From: Streptomyces glaucescens
Lineage (GTDB): Bacteria; Actinomycetota; Actinomycetes; Streptomycetales; Streptomycetaceae
Direction: 5' to 3'
Length of the DNA: 64,000 nt
Assembly (NCBI RefSeq): GCF_000761215.1
Contig: NZ_CP009438.1
Location: forward strand, 6,614,501 to 6,678,500
Below the pieces are notes generated by a model. That model did not search any database, was not told where the DNA came from, and saw nothing but the letters and a program-made list of their open reading frames with translations. Below, one piece after another: positions 52,137 to 61,230 of the stretch. Numbering within the stretch: position 1 is the first letter of the stretch; the number at the start of each line of letters is the position of its first letter. Position numbers and translations under genes: made by a program.

Positions 52137-54236
52137 ATGGTTGATCGGGGAGCGAGCGCCCTGTCACTCCCGGACGACTGGCCCGCCCACCCGGACCCGA
52201 TCCTGGCGCTCAACCGCATGGGCAGCTTCGACTGGGACCTGGACCACGGTCTGTTCCACATGGACGCCCAGGCCCACGAGGTCTTCGACCTGCGCCCGAA
52301 CGAGTTCGACGGCCACCCCGAGTCCCTGTCCGTCCGGGTCCCGCCGGACGAGGCACTCCGCCTGGACGCCCTGGTCGCCCAGGCCATCAAGGACGGCAGC
52401 GAGAACTACGGCGCCTACTTCCGGCTCCGCTGCCGCGACGGCCGCCTGCGCTGGACCCACACGCAGGGCTACATCCGGCGCGACGCGACCGGCCGCCCGC
52501 GCCGGATCGTCGGCATCGTCCGGGACGCCACCGAGGAACTGCGCGAACTCCAGACCCGGGGGGAACCGCAGGGCGGCCCGGACCGCGGCCGGTACGACCA
52601 GGGCAGCGTCGTACAGGCCACCACGGCCGCCCTCGCCCACGCCCGCACCGTCCAGGACGTCATCGACGTGCTCAGCTACTCCGACGGCGTCACCCGTCTC
52701 GGCGCGACCAGCCTGGTCATGGGGCTGGTCGAGGCCGGACGGATCCGGCTGATCGCCGAGGGCCCCGTGGAAGGCCGGGTGCCCGGAACCGAGGTCACCC
52801 GGATCGACGAGCCGTACCCGATGAGCGAGGTCGTCCGCACGCTCGCCCCCCGCTTCATCGAGTCCCCGGAGGAGTTCGCGGCCGGCTACCCCATCCTGTG
52901 GCCGCACATCACCGACCTCGGCATCACCTCGGCCGCCTATCTGCCGCTGATCGTCCAGGCCCGCCCCATCGGCGCCATGGGCCTGCTCTACGGCGACCGG
53001 CGCGGCTTCAGCCCCGAGGAACGGGACGTCCTCGTGGCGCTCGGCACGAGCATCGCCCAGAGCCTGCAACGGGCCATGTTCTACGAGCAGGAGAGGGACC
53101 TCGCCGCCGGCCTCCAGCAGGCCATGCTGCCGCGCACCATCCCCAGCGTGCCCGGCGCCGACGTCGCCGTGCGCTACCGCTCAGGAAGCGCCACCGGCAC
53201 CCTCGGCCGGGACATCGGCGGCGACTGGTACGACCTGATCCCGCTCCCCGGCGGCCGGGTCGGCGCCGTCATCGGCGACGTCCAGGGCCACGACACGCAC
53301 GCGGCCGCGGTCATGGGCCAGCTGCGCATCGTGCTGCGCGCCTACGCCGCCGAGGGCCACACCCCGGCCACCGTGATGGCACGGGCCTCCGTCTTCCTGC
53401 ACGAACTGGACACCGACCGCTTCGCGACCTGCCTGTACGCGGAGGCCGACCTCACCACCGGAGTGGTGCAGGTGGTGCGCGCCGGGCACATCGACCCCCT
53501 GCTGCGCGCCGCCGACGGCGGCTGCCGCCGGGTCTCCGTCGAGGGCGGGCTGCCGCTCGGCCTGTCCGCCGAGTTCGGCAGCCTCGACTACCCCGTCGGC
53601 ACCCTCGAACTCGACCCCGGCCACACCCTGCTGCTGCTCACCGACGGCCTCGTCGAGACGCCGGGCGCCGACCTCGACGACGGGATGCAGGCCCTCACCG
53701 CACTGGTCGCCACCGGCCCGCCGGACGTCTGGAAACTCGCCGACCGGCTGATCCAGGTCGCCGAGGAGCGTGGCGGCGACGACGACGTGGCCCTGCTCCT
53801 GCTGCGCCGCCGCGGCCTGGACGCCCCCAGGGCCGGGGGCCGCCTCCAGCAGCATGTCGCCCCCGGCGACCCCGAGGCCCTGACCGGCGCCCGGCACATG
53901 ATCCGCGCCGCCGTCCGCGCCTGGGGCGCCGGGGACCGGGCCGACGAGATCGAACTGGTCGCCGACGAGCTGATCACCAACGCCCTGATGCACACCGAGG
54001 GCTCCGCCGTCGTCACCCTCAGGGTCCTCACCGGCGCCGAACGCCGGCTGCGGGTCGAGGTCGAGGACTCCTCCAGCGCCCTCCCGCGCCGCCGGGAGGC
54101 CGGGGAGTCCGGGGTCTCCGGCCGCGGACTGCTCCTCGTCGACCTGCTGACCGAGATGTGGGGCGTGGAGGCGCGCGGCGGCGGCAAGTGCGTCTGGTGC
54201 GAGTTCACCGTGCCGGAGCGCGCCGAACGGCACTGA
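52137..54236 (+). CDS. PAS-GAF-PP2C-HATPase sensory phosphatase
   Basis: This 699-residue protein combines four modules: a PAS domain (about 30-140), a GAF domain (about 155-320), a SpoIIE-type PP2C phosphatase (about 335-560, with GDWYD, GDVQGHD and GDDDVALLLL) and a C-terminal HATPase anti-sigma-like kinase domain (about 570-695, with DELITNALMH and SGRGLLLVD). It could both dephosphorylate an anti-anti-sigma factor and bind a sigma factor. ATG at 52137. This combination is common in streptomycete stress and development signalling. The signal is unknown. Confidence 0.92.
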   Translation: MVDRGASALSLPDDWPAHPDPILALNRMGSFDWDLDHGLFHMDAQAHEVFDLRPNEFDGHPESLSVRVPPDEALRLDALVAQAIKDGSENYGAYFRLRCRDGRLRWTHTQGYIRRDATGRPRRIVGIVRDATEELRELQTRGEPQGGPDRGRYDQGSVVQATTAALAHARTVQDVIDVLSYSDGVTRLGATSLVMGLVEAGRIRLIAEGPVEGRVPGTEVTRIDEPYPMSEVVRTLAPRFIESPEEFAAGYPILWPHITDLGITSAAYLPLIVQARPIGAMGLLYGDRRGFSPEERDVLVALGTSIAQSLQRAMFYEQERDLAAGLQQAMLPRTIPSVPGADVAVRYRSGSATGTLGRDIGGDWYDLIPLPGGRVGAVIGDVQGHDTHAAAVMGQLRIVLRAYAAEGHTPATVMARASVFLHELDTDRFATCLYAEADLTTGVVQVVRAGHIDPLLRAADGGCRRVSVEGGLPLGLSAEFGSLDYPVGTLELDPGHTLLLLTDGLVETPGADLDDGMQALTALVATGPPDVWKLADRLIQVAEERGGDDDVALLLLRRRGLDAPRAGGRLQQHVAPGDPEALTGARHMIRAAVRAWGAGDRADEIELVADELITNALMHTEGSAVVTLRVLTGAERRLRVEVEDSSSALPRRREAGESGVSGRGLLLVDLLTEMWGVEARGGGKCVWCEFTVPERAERH

Positions 54237-54295
54237 ACGGGGCCCCCACCGGTTCCCGGGGTGAGGCCGCCGGTGCCGGGTGGCAGTCTGGACGT

Positions 54296-55159
54296 ATGCC
54301 GGAACTGCCCGAGGTCGAAGCGCTCAAGGACTTCCTGACCGAGCACCTGACGGGACACGAGATCGTCCGGGTGCTGCCGGTCGCGATCAGCGTGCTGAAG
54401 ACGTACGACCCACCGCTCACCGCCCTCCAGGGCCGCGAGGTCACCGCCGTGCGGCGCTACGGCAAGTTCCTCGCCCTCGCCACGGACGGCGGCCCGCACC
54501 TCGTCACCCACCTGGCCCGCGCGGGCTGGCTCCAGTGGAAGGACCGGCTGCCCGACGGCCCGCCCCGCCCCGGGAAGGGCCCGCTCGCGCTGCGGGTGGC
54601 CCTGGAGACCGGCGGCGGCTTCGACCTGACCGAGGCGGGCACCCAGAAGCGGCTCGCGGTGTACGTCGTGCGCGATCCCGGGGAGGTGCCCGGTGTGGCC
54701 CGGCTCGGCCCCGACCCGCTCGCCGACGACTTCGACGAGGCCCGCCTGGCCGTCCTGCTGGCCGGGGAGCGGCGGCAGCTCAAGGGCGCGCTGCGCGACC
54801 AGAGCCTGATCGCCGGCATCGGCAACGCCTACAGCGACGAGATCCTGCACGCGGCGAGGATGTCCCCGTTCAAACTGGCCGGCGCCCTCACCGCCCAGGA
54901 GACCACCCGGCTGTACGAGGCGCTGCGCACCACCCTCACCGACGCGGTCGAACGCTCCCGCGGTCTGGCCGCCGGACGGCTGAAGAGCGAGAAGAAGAGC
55001 GGGCTGCGGGTCCACGGCCGCACCGGCGAACCCTGCCCCGTGTGCGGTGACACCATCCGCGAGGTCTCCTTCAGCGACTCCTCGCTGCAGTACTGCCCCA
55101 CGTGCCAGACCGGCGGCAAGCCGCTGGCCGACCGCAGGCTCTCCCGGCTGCTGAAGTGA
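54296..55159 (+). CDS. Fpg/Nei-family DNA glycosylase
   Basis: This 287-residue bifunctional DNA glycosylase starts MPELPEVE, giving the catalytic Pro2 and Glu3. It has a KFLAL lysine near residue 59, a helix-two-turn-helix (SLIAGIGNAYSDEILHAARMSP) and the C4 zinc finger CPVCG ... YCPTC near the end. It removes oxidised bases and cuts the abasic site. The sequence resembles the Streptomyces type sometimes called MutM or Nei2; it is not certain which. ATG at 54296. Confidence 0.9.
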   Translation: MPELPEVEALKDFLTEHLTGHEIVRVLPVAISVLKTYDPPLTALQGREVTAVRRYGKFLALATDGGPHLVTHLARAGWLQWKDRLPDGPPRPGKGPLALRVALETGGGFDLTEAGTQKRLAVYVVRDPGEVPGVARLGPDPLADDFDEARLAVLLAGERRQLKGALRDQSLIAGIGNAYSDEILHAARMSPFKLAGALTAQETTRLYEALRTTLTDAVERSRGLAAGRLKSEKKSGLRVHGRTGEPCPVCGDTIREVSFSDSSLQYCPTCQTGGKPLADRRLSRLLK

Positions 55160-55198
55160 CCCGGCGCCGGGCTCCCGGGAGCGGGGCGGGGAGCCGGC

Positions 55199-56380
55199 TC
55201 ACCGCGCCGGCGGCCACCACTCGATCAGCACGATCGTCGCGTCGTCCCGCAGCCGGCCCGGCTGGGCGTCCAGGATGGAGTGGATCAGCCGGCGTAGCGT
55301 CTCCGGCGCCAGCTCGCGGGCGGCCGTGGCCCGGATGACCTCGTCGGCGAACCGCTCCAGGCCGAACAAGTCGCCGTCACGGGTGCGCGCCTCCGTCACG
55401 CCGTCCGTGTACAGCAGCACCCGGTCCCCGGGCTGGAGGCCGATCTCGTGGATCGTCCGCCGCCGCCCGGCGAGCAGGGACGGCAGCCCCATCGGCGGAT
55501 CCGCGTCCCGCTCCAGCGCGTCGACCTGGAGCCGCCGGCCCCGGATCAGCAGCGGCGCCGGGTGCCCGCAGTTGGCCCAGCGCAGCCGGCCCTCGGCGAG
55601 GTCGACCTGCGTGAGCACACCGGTGCAGAACTGGTCGGGCAGCCACTGCGTCAGCGCGTCGTCGACGCACTTGACCAGCTCCGGCAGATCGGCGCCGATG
55701 CGCCGCGCGTTGCGGCAGGCGGACATCGACACCGCGGTGGTCAGCCCGGAGGCCAGGTTGTGGCCCATGGCGTCGAAGACCGAGGCGTGCAGGGTGGACT
55801 CGGTGAGCGAGTGGTCGAAGGCGTCGCCGCCGAGGTCGTAGGCGGGCTCCAGGACGGCCGTGGACACCACGTGCGCGGTGCCGATCGTGCGGGGCGGCAG
55901 GAAGGCGCGCAGCATCTCCGCGGGCAGCCGCATCGGCTCGGTCCTGGTCCGCCGGACGAAGGTGTCCTTGTAGGCGCGTCGGGAGGTGACCATCATCGCC
56001 AGCAGGGTCGCGAGACTGCGGCTGCGGCGCAGCGTGGCCGGGCTGAGGGAGGGCTGGTGCACCGCCAGCACGCCCAGCCGTTCGGCGCCGTCCACGAGCG
56101 GCAGCCACGCCGTCATCCCGCCGTGCTCGGCCTCCTCCACGCGAAGGGACTGGGTGCGGTACGTCCAGCCGGCCAGGGACTCGTCGATGGACAGCGCGGA
56201 GGCGACGTCGGTCAGCGGCACCAGTTCGCGCTGCTGGAGATCGGCGAGGTAGACCACCGAGTGTTGGAGCCCGAGCGCCCTGGAGCAGCGGGCCACCGCG
56301 GTGGTCAGGTCCAGCGCCGGAGTCTCCGGGTCGGCGAGGAACTCCTCCAGCAGACCGTCACCGGTCTCTCCCGTCGCCAC
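55199..56380 (-). CDS. GAF-PP2C (SpoIIE-type) phosphatase
   Basis: This 393-residue protein has an N-terminal GAF domain (about 20-150) and a C-terminal PP2C phosphatase domain with the metal-binding motifs DLGGDAFDHS, VFDAMGHN and DDATIVLIEWW. GTG at 56380 follows GGGGAGAG. Unlike the neighbour at 52137 it has no kinase domain. Both probably act on phospho-anti-anti-sigma proteins in partner-switching cascades. The two are separated only by the DNA glycosylase gene. Confidence 0.9.
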   Translation of the reverse strand: MATGETGDGLLEEFLADPETPALDLTTAVARCSRALGLQHSVVYLADLQQRELVPLTDVASALSIDESLAGWTYRTQSLRVEEAEHGGMTAWLPLVDGAERLGVLAVHQPSLSPATLRRSRSLATLLAMMVTSRRAYKDTFVRRTRTEPMRLPAEMLRAFLPPRTIGTAHVVSTAVLEPAYDLGGDAFDHSLTESTLHASVFDAMGHNLASGLTTAVSMSACRNARRIGADLPELVKCVDDALTQWLPDQFCTGVLTQVDLAEGRLRWANCGHPAPLLIRGRRLQVDALERDADPPMGLPSLLAGRRRTIHEIGLQPGDRVLLYTDGVTEARTRDGDLFGLERFADEVIRATAARELAPETLRRLIHSILDAQPGRLRDDATIVLIEWWPPAR

Positions 56381-56617
56381 GTCTCTCCCCTCGTCGGGAC
56401 CGCGGGGCGCGGTCGGATCGCTTCCCCCAGCAGTCTCACACCGCCGCCCGCGCCCCGCCCGGCGGCCGGGGCGGCGGGATCGGCGCCACCTCGGCACGGG
56501 TGAGGGGTCCCGGTCGCCGGGGTGCCGCGGCCCTCCGCGGGGCACGTCCCCGGCCGCTCGGGCGGACCCGCGCCCGGCCGCGCCGGGAGACCTCCGGCCA
56601 GGAGGAGGACGGGGCGG

Positions 56618-57268
56618 TCACGGCGGGTCGAGGGCCACGAGCCGCTCCCCGGCCGCCGTCCGCACCTCGTAGCGGTCGATCTGGCCGGGGTGCAGGGCCG
56701 CCGAACCCTCCACGGTCGTCTCCCGGGCATCGTGCCGGGGCACTGCCCAGGTGGCCAGGGTCTCCTCCGAACCGTCGTGCCCGACGGCGACGAGCCGGCA
56801 GACGCGCGGGCCGGCCCCGTCCGCCACCTTCAGCTCCACCCGGCTGCCCGACGCGGTGTCCTCGGCCGTCACCCGCGCCCACACCCCGGACCGCGGGTCG
56901 GTCGCCTCGATCCGTGTGCCCGCGGGCTCCCCGCCCAGGGCGGCGAGCGTCACCCACGGTCCGGCCACCACCGCGACGGCCGTCGCGGCGACCGCGTACA
57001 GCAGCCGGCGGCGCCGGGCGCGCCGGCGGGCCAGCACCTCGCCGAGCAGCCGGTCGAGCAGGCGGGCACCGGGCCCGGCCGCCGGGTGCACCGAGCGCGG
57101 CGTCGCCTGCCGGTAGAGCATCAACTGCCGCGTCACCGGCCCGAATTCGGTGACCTGTGACGAGCAGCGGGGGCATTCCATGAGGTGGTCCTCGAAGTGG
57201 AAGGCCTCCGCCTCGTCCAGCACGCCGAGCGCGTACGCGCCGACGTCGCGATGCCTCTCCAGGGACAT
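56618..57268 (-). CDS. Zinc-finger anti-sigma factor-like membrane protein
   Basis: This 216-residue protein starts with an anti-sigma zinc-finger (zf-HC2) segment with H28-x3-C32-x2-C35, followed by a basic stretch and one membrane helix (about 88-112). The C-terminal outer domain resembles anti-sigma-K/RskA-type domains (VELKVADGAGPRVCRL...). It would hold an ECF sigma factor at the membrane; the likely partner is encoded at 58740-59285, on the same strand but separated by a hypothetical gene and repeats. ATG at 57268. Confidence 0.85.
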   Translation of the reverse strand: MSLERHRDVGAYALGVLDEAEAFHFEDHLMECPRCSSQVTEFGPVTRQLMLYRQATPRSVHPAAGPGARLLDRLLGEVLARRRARRRRLLYAVAATAVAVVAGPWVTLAALGGEPAGTRIEATDPRSGVWARVTAEDTASGSRVELKVADGAGPRVCRLVAVGHDGSEETLATWAVPRHDARETTVEGSAALHPGQIDRYEVRTAAGERLVALDPP

Positions 57269-57601
57269 GCCGCATCCTCGTGCCGTGGGGTGGGGTGGGG
57301 GTGACTCCGTGCTCCCATCCGTACGCACGCCACGCCCCGATCACTCAAGCCGTGGCCGTAATCACGGCCAAGTCATTCGGAGCCGCCGGGCACGCGGATT
57401 GGTGGGAGCGGAGAAATCGGCGAAGCGCCTCGGCCGGGCCGCGGGGCCGGCGCGCGCCGCGTGTGGCTGCCCGGGAGGAGAGGGCTGACGAGACGCGGGA
57501 GCCGGAGGCGCGTCGCGGGGGGCGCGGCTCGATGCGCCGCCGGGGGCGGGGCCCGGCGAGGGAGGCCGGTCGCGGGGCGGGGGCCGGCAGCCGGTCCCGC
57601 C
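57269..57601. other. Intergenic region preceding the tandem GC repeats
   Basis: There is no recognisable gene in these 333 bp. The first part should contain the anti-sigma gene promoter; the later part is already very GC-rich and may be a worn copy of the repeat that follows. Confidence 0.45.
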
Positions 57602-58064
57602 TCCTGCCCGGCTCGTGCGGACCGGGGGCCGGGCCGTGCAGCGGGGCGGGTCCGCGCGGCCGGCTAGGGGTGAACGGGCTCGGGGTAGCCCGTGGGGGCC
57701 CACGGCGGGTCGGGGGCGGGCCGGGGCGGTCCGGGCCGGGGGCCGGGGCCGTGTCCTGTCCGGCTCGTGCGGATCGGGGGCCGAGCCGCACGGGGCGGGG
57801 CCCGCAGGGCCCGCGAGGGGTGAATGGGCCCGGGGCAGCCCGTGGGGGCCCACGGCGGGTCGGGGCCAAGCCTGGGGCGGGCCGGGGCGGTCCGGGGTCG
57901 GGGCCGCGTCCTGTCCGGCTCGTGCGGACCGGGGCCGGGCCGTGCACGGGGGCGGGGCCTGCGGGGCCCGCGAGGGATGAACGGGCCCGAGGCAACCCGT
58001 GGGGCCCGCAACGGGTCCGGGGCGGGCCCAGGGCGGCCCAAGGCGGTCCGGGGCCCGGAGTGGG
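57602..58064. repeat. Three imperfect tandem repeats of 152-155 bp
   Basis: Three copies start at 57602, 57754 and 57909, each beginning TCCTGNCCGGCTCGTGCGGA and ending near a GGCGGGCC...GGCGGTCCGG block. They differ by small changes and short gaps. Frames in either strand read as repeated Pro/Gly/Arg-rich sequence without family features, so the region is probably non-coding. It lies between the anti-sigma and hypothetical genes, close to the sigma factor gene. Confidence 0.85.
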
Positions 58065-58075
58065 TGCGGGGTGGG

Positions 58076-58591
58076 CTAGAAGAGGTGGATGGCGAGGTGG
58101 CCCAGGGGGAGGCCGAGCTGCCAGGCCGGGGTCCATACCTTCGGCCCGTCGTCCTCGCCGGTCACCGGCCCGCCGCCCGGCACCGCGTTCAGGTCGGGCG
58201 CGAGCAGCTCGGTCTCCTCCAGCCAGCGCCAGGCCGCCTCAGCCAGCTCCAGGTCCGGCGCGGGCCCGCCCCGCTCGGCGGCCTCCGCCGCGACCTGCGC
58301 CAGCCGCTCGCGCACCCAGTCCTGCCAGGGCTGGTCGTACGCCGTCAGGGACAGCCAGGTGTCCAGCTGGGAGACGACCCGGATGCCGGGCAGCCCGCCG
58401 TCGGTGTCGGACAGGAAGATGGTGAGCGCCAGCGCGTCCCGGCCCGCCCGGAACTCGAACGACGTCGGCGGCATGAGGTCGCCGGTCCGCAGCACTTCGT
58501 CGGCGATGTACTCGGCGTACAACCAGGCCATGGGAACGGTGAGTTCACCGCCGCCGGTGCCGTCCGTGCCCTGGTGACCTCTGTGGAGCAT
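58076..58591 (-). CDS. Hypothetical protein
   Basis: This 171-residue protein starts MLHRGHQGTDGTGGG and continues as a mainly helical, tryptophan-rich sequence (YDQPWQDWVRERLAQVAAEA, AAWRWLEETELL). It has no signal peptide and no known catalytic motif. It lies between the sigma factor gene and the repeats on the same strand and may be part of the sigma factor operon. I do not recognise a family. Confidence 0.6.
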   Translation of the reverse strand: MLHRGHQGTDGTGGGELTVPMAWLYAEYIADEVLRTGDLMPPTSFEFRAGRDALALTIFLSDTDGGLPGIRVVSQLDTWLSLTAYDQPWQDWVRERLAQVAAEAAERGGPAPDLELAEAAWRWLEETELLAPDLNAVPGGGPVTGEDDGPKVWTPAWQLGLPLGHLAIHLF

Positions 58592-58739
58592 CCCTTCCTG
58601 CCTTCCTCCGGTGCGTGCGCGTCGCCCGACCCCGGGCCCGTGGGACCTGTCCCCGTCCGGAACACGGATGAGGACAGCCGATTACTCAACGGGGGTCGTC
58701 GGCAAGGCGCTTTACGGAGGTTTGACTCGGCCGTCGGTT

Positions 58740-59285
58740 TCACCGCAGGTCGGGTGCGTAGCCCGGAAGCACCCGGCGCAGGGCGCGCAGCGCGTAGTAC
58801 GCGCGGGACTTCACGGTACCGGGCGGAATCCCCAGCGTGTGCGCCGCTTCCGCCACACTCGCCCCCTGGAAGTACACCAGCACCAGGACTTCACGGTGCT
58901 CCGGAGTGAGTGTCTTCACAGCCTCCCGCACGTCGAGCGTCGCGGCGGCCCGTTCGGCGTGATCGGAGATCACCCGGGCGTTCTCCAGGACCGCATCCCC
59001 GACCTCCGGCGGCCGTGCCTGGCGCGCCCGCCGGGCGTCGATGGCGAGCCGCCGGGCGACGGTCAGCAGCCAGGGCCGTACGGAGTCGAAGTCGTCGGCG
59101 CGCAGCGCCTCGGGGTGCTGCCAGGCGCGCAGCAGGGTCTCCTGGACGAGGTCCTCGGCGCGCTGCCGGTCGCCGTCGCAGAGCCGCAGCAGCAGCGCGA
59201 AGAGCGGTCGGCCGTGCTCCCGCTGGAGCGCGGCGAGCTCGTGCTCGGCGGTCGTCTGGTGGGTGAGGGTGGTTCCGGCCGTCAT
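58740..59285 (-). CDS. ECF-type RNA polymerase sigma factor
   Basis: This 181-residue sigma-70 family protein has region 2 (about 20-90, with AEDLVQETLLRAWQHPE) and region 4 (about 125-175, with LTPEHREVLVLVYFQGASVA and TVKSRAYYALRALRR). ATG at 59285 is chosen as the first in-frame start with family sequence; the ribosome site is weak. It probably responds to an envelope signal through the zinc-finger anti-sigma factor at 56618. Confidence 0.9.
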   Translation of the reverse strand: MTAGTTLTHQTTAEHELAALQREHGRPLFALLLRLCDGDRQRAEDLVQETLLRAWQHPEALRADDFDSVRPWLLTVARRLAIDARRARQARPPEVGDAVLENARVISDHAERAAATLDVREAVKTLTPEHREVLVLVYFQGASVAEAAHTLGIPPGTVKSRAYYALRALRRVLPGYAPDLR

Positions 59286-59508
59286 GGCCGTATCGCATCG
59301 CAGGGCGCCGCCGCGGGACAGGGCGCGCACACGGCTCTGCGACGGACGGTCGAACGCGTCGACGAACGGTTCGACGAACGGTCCCGGGTGCCCCGCCGCG
59401 CGTCCGACCGCGCACACCGGACGGGTTAAAGGGCCCCCCGGGACTGTTTGCCGTCTCCTGCAGCTTCGTACCTATTCGTTGGTAGATACGACCGCACTGG
59501 GGAAGCTG

Positions 59509-60675
59509 ATGATCGTACGCATCGCACGCAGACGGCAGGTCGCCCTGGCCCTGACGGCCCTGCTCGCCGCCGGCGCCGCCTGCCAGGCGCAGCACCAGCA
59601 GCAGTCCGGGGGGACGGGCCGTCCCGCGCCCTCCGCCGCCGGCCCTCGCGGATTCACCCTCGTCGCCTCCGGTGACGTGCTGCCGCACACCTCGGTGATC
59701 GACCGCGCGCGCTTCGACGCGGGCGGCCAGGGGTACGACTTCCGGCCGATGCTCTCCGCCGTCCGCCCCGTCGTCGCCCGCGCGGACCTGGCGCTGTGCC
59801 ACATGGAGACGGTGTACGGCGCGAACGGCGACTACAGCGGCCACCCGCCCTTCAAGTCGCCGTCCGAGATCGCCCAGGGCCTCGCCGACACCGGCTACGA
59901 CGGCTGCTCCACCGCCTCCAGCCACACCCTGGACGACGGCGCGGAGGGCATCCGCCGCACCCTGGACGCCCTCGACCGGGCGGGCGTACGGCATGCCGGA
60001 TCGGCGCGCGCCGAGGTGGAGGCGCGCACCGTGACCCTGCTCCAGGCCGGCGCCGCGCGGGTGGCCCACCTCGCCTACACCTACGGCACCGGCGGCCGCC
60101 CGCTCCCCGATGGCCAGCCCTGGGCGGTGAACCTGATCGACGAGGGCCGCATCCTCGCCGAGGCGCGGGCCGCCCGGGAGGCGGGCGCGGACGTGGTGGT
60201 GCTCTCCCTGCACTGGGGCACCGAATGGCAGGACGAGCCGGACCCGCAGCAGCTGGCGCTGGCCGAACGGCTCACCGCGTCCGCCTCGCGGGGCCGCCCC
60301 GACATCGACCTGATCCTCGGCACGCACGCCCACGTCCCGCAGGCCTACGAGAAGATCAACGGCATCTGGGTGGTCTACGGCATGGGCGCCCAGGTCGCCG
60401 GCCAGATGTACGACCACGCGGGCGTCCCCGACCCGCGCGGCAACCAGTCCACCGTCGCCCGTTTCACCTTCGCCCCGCCCGCCAGGCCCGGCGGGCGCTG
60501 GGAGGTGGCCCGGGCGGAGTTCGTCCCCCAGCTCTTCGACATCGACGCCGGCCGGGTGGTCGACCTGAACCGCGCCCTCGCCCAGGGCGCCGACGTGCGC
60601 GGGGTGCGCGACCGCATCCGCGACGTGGTGCTCAGCCGGGGCGCGGCCGAGGACGGGCTGCTGATGGCGGAGTAG
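59509..60675 (+). CDS. CapA-family putative lipoprotein
   Basis: This 388-residue protein has a basic N-terminus, a hydrophobic stretch ending AAGAAC (possible lipobox, Cys25), and a CapA-type metallophosphatase-like domain with SGDVLPH, SSHTLDD, LSLHWGTEWQDEP and LGTHAHVPQ. The family is found in poly-gamma-glutamate synthesis and in other surface polymer systems; no CapBC genes are nearby. ATG at 59509. It is transcribed divergently from the sigma factor gene. Confidence 0.88.
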   Translation: MIVRIARRRQVALALTALLAAGAACQAQHQQQSGGTGRPAPSAAGPRGFTLVASGDVLPHTSVIDRARFDAGGQGYDFRPMLSAVRPVVARADLALCHMETVYGANGDYSGHPPFKSPSEIAQGLADTGYDGCSTASSHTLDDGAEGIRRTLDALDRAGVRHAGSARAEVEARTVTLLQAGAARVAHLAYTYGTGGRPLPDGQPWAVNLIDEGRILAEARAAREAGADVVVLSLHWGTEWQDEPDPQQLALAERLTASASRGRPDIDLILGTHAHVPQAYEKINGIWVVYGMGAQVAGQMYDHAGVPDPRGNQSTVARFTFAPPARPGGRWEVARAEFVPQLFDIDAGRVVDLNRALAQGADVRGVRDRIRDVVLSRGAAEDGLLMAE

Positions 60676-60697
60676 GTCCGTCGCGGCGCGGCGCCGG

Positions 60698-61171
60698 TCA
60701 GTTCACGTCCACGTGGTCGAACACCTTCAGCATCTCGCCGAGCACCCGCAGGCAGGCCGTCACCTCCGCCTCGGTCAGCCCGCCGCCCACCTCGCGCATC
60801 ACCGTGTGCTCCCGGGCGAGGACAGCGGTGATCGCCGACCTGCCCTCGTCCGTGAGCCGGATCAGCGAGGACCGCTGGTGGGCGGGGTTGGGGATGCTCT
60901 CGACCAGGCCGCGGGCCGTCGCCTCGTTGACCATGCGCTGCACGAACTGCCGGCTGATGGCCTGGGCGCGGCCCATCTGGGGGACGGTCAGGGGCCCGTG
61001 CCTGCGCAGCAGGTCCAGTACGGCCCGCACGCCGACGGACAGGCCCTCGACGGCCTCGCCCTGTTCGACCGCCCGCTGCACCCGCCGGTACAGCGGGCCG
61101 ACCAGGTCGAAGACCTCGGTGAGGCGGTGGCCGAGTTCATCGGGCGGGAGGGGCTTGCCGGTGTCACTCAC
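60698..61171 (-). CDS. MarR-family transcriptional regulator
   Basis: This 157-residue winged-helix regulator has the MarR fold with LDLLRRHGPLTVPQMGRAQ and the wing region NEATARGLVESIPNPAHQRSSLIRLTDEG. GTG at 61171. It lies 57 bp from the divergently transcribed hydrolase gene, and the gap contains two near-identical inverted repeats, so it likely represses both genes until a ligand binds. Confidence 0.92.
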   Translation of the reverse strand: MSDTGKPLPPDELGHRLTEVFDLVGPLYRRVQRAVEQGEAVEGLSVGVRAVLDLLRRHGPLTVPQMGRAQAISRQFVQRMVNEATARGLVESIPNPAHQRSSLIRLTDEGRSAITAVLAREHTVMREVGGGLTEAEVTACLRVLGEMLKVFDHVDVN

Positions 61172-61180
61172 CCGGCCATC

Positions 61181-61230
61181 ATGACATCTCGGTTGTCAAA
61201 CCGCGAGGAAGATGACACCTTGGTTGTCAT
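61181..61230. promoter_or_regulatory. Two tandem MarR-type operators
   Basis: ATGACATCTCGGTTGTCAA (61181-61199) and ATGACACCTTGGTTGTCAT (61212-61230) are near-identical palindromes with TGACA/TGTCA half-sites spaced by 7 bp. Their centres are 31 bp apart, about three helical turns, so two dimers could bind on the same face. The second site runs into the hydrolase start codon at 61229. Confidence 0.85.

Noticed and set aside
57602..58064. Tandem repeats considered as a CRISPR array
   Set aside because: Units are 152-155 bp with no unique spacers, and no cas genes are present.
57345..58136. Pro/Arg/Gly-rich minus-strand frame across the tandem repeats
   Set aside because: It only reflects the repeat unit read in one frame and has no ribosome site or family features.
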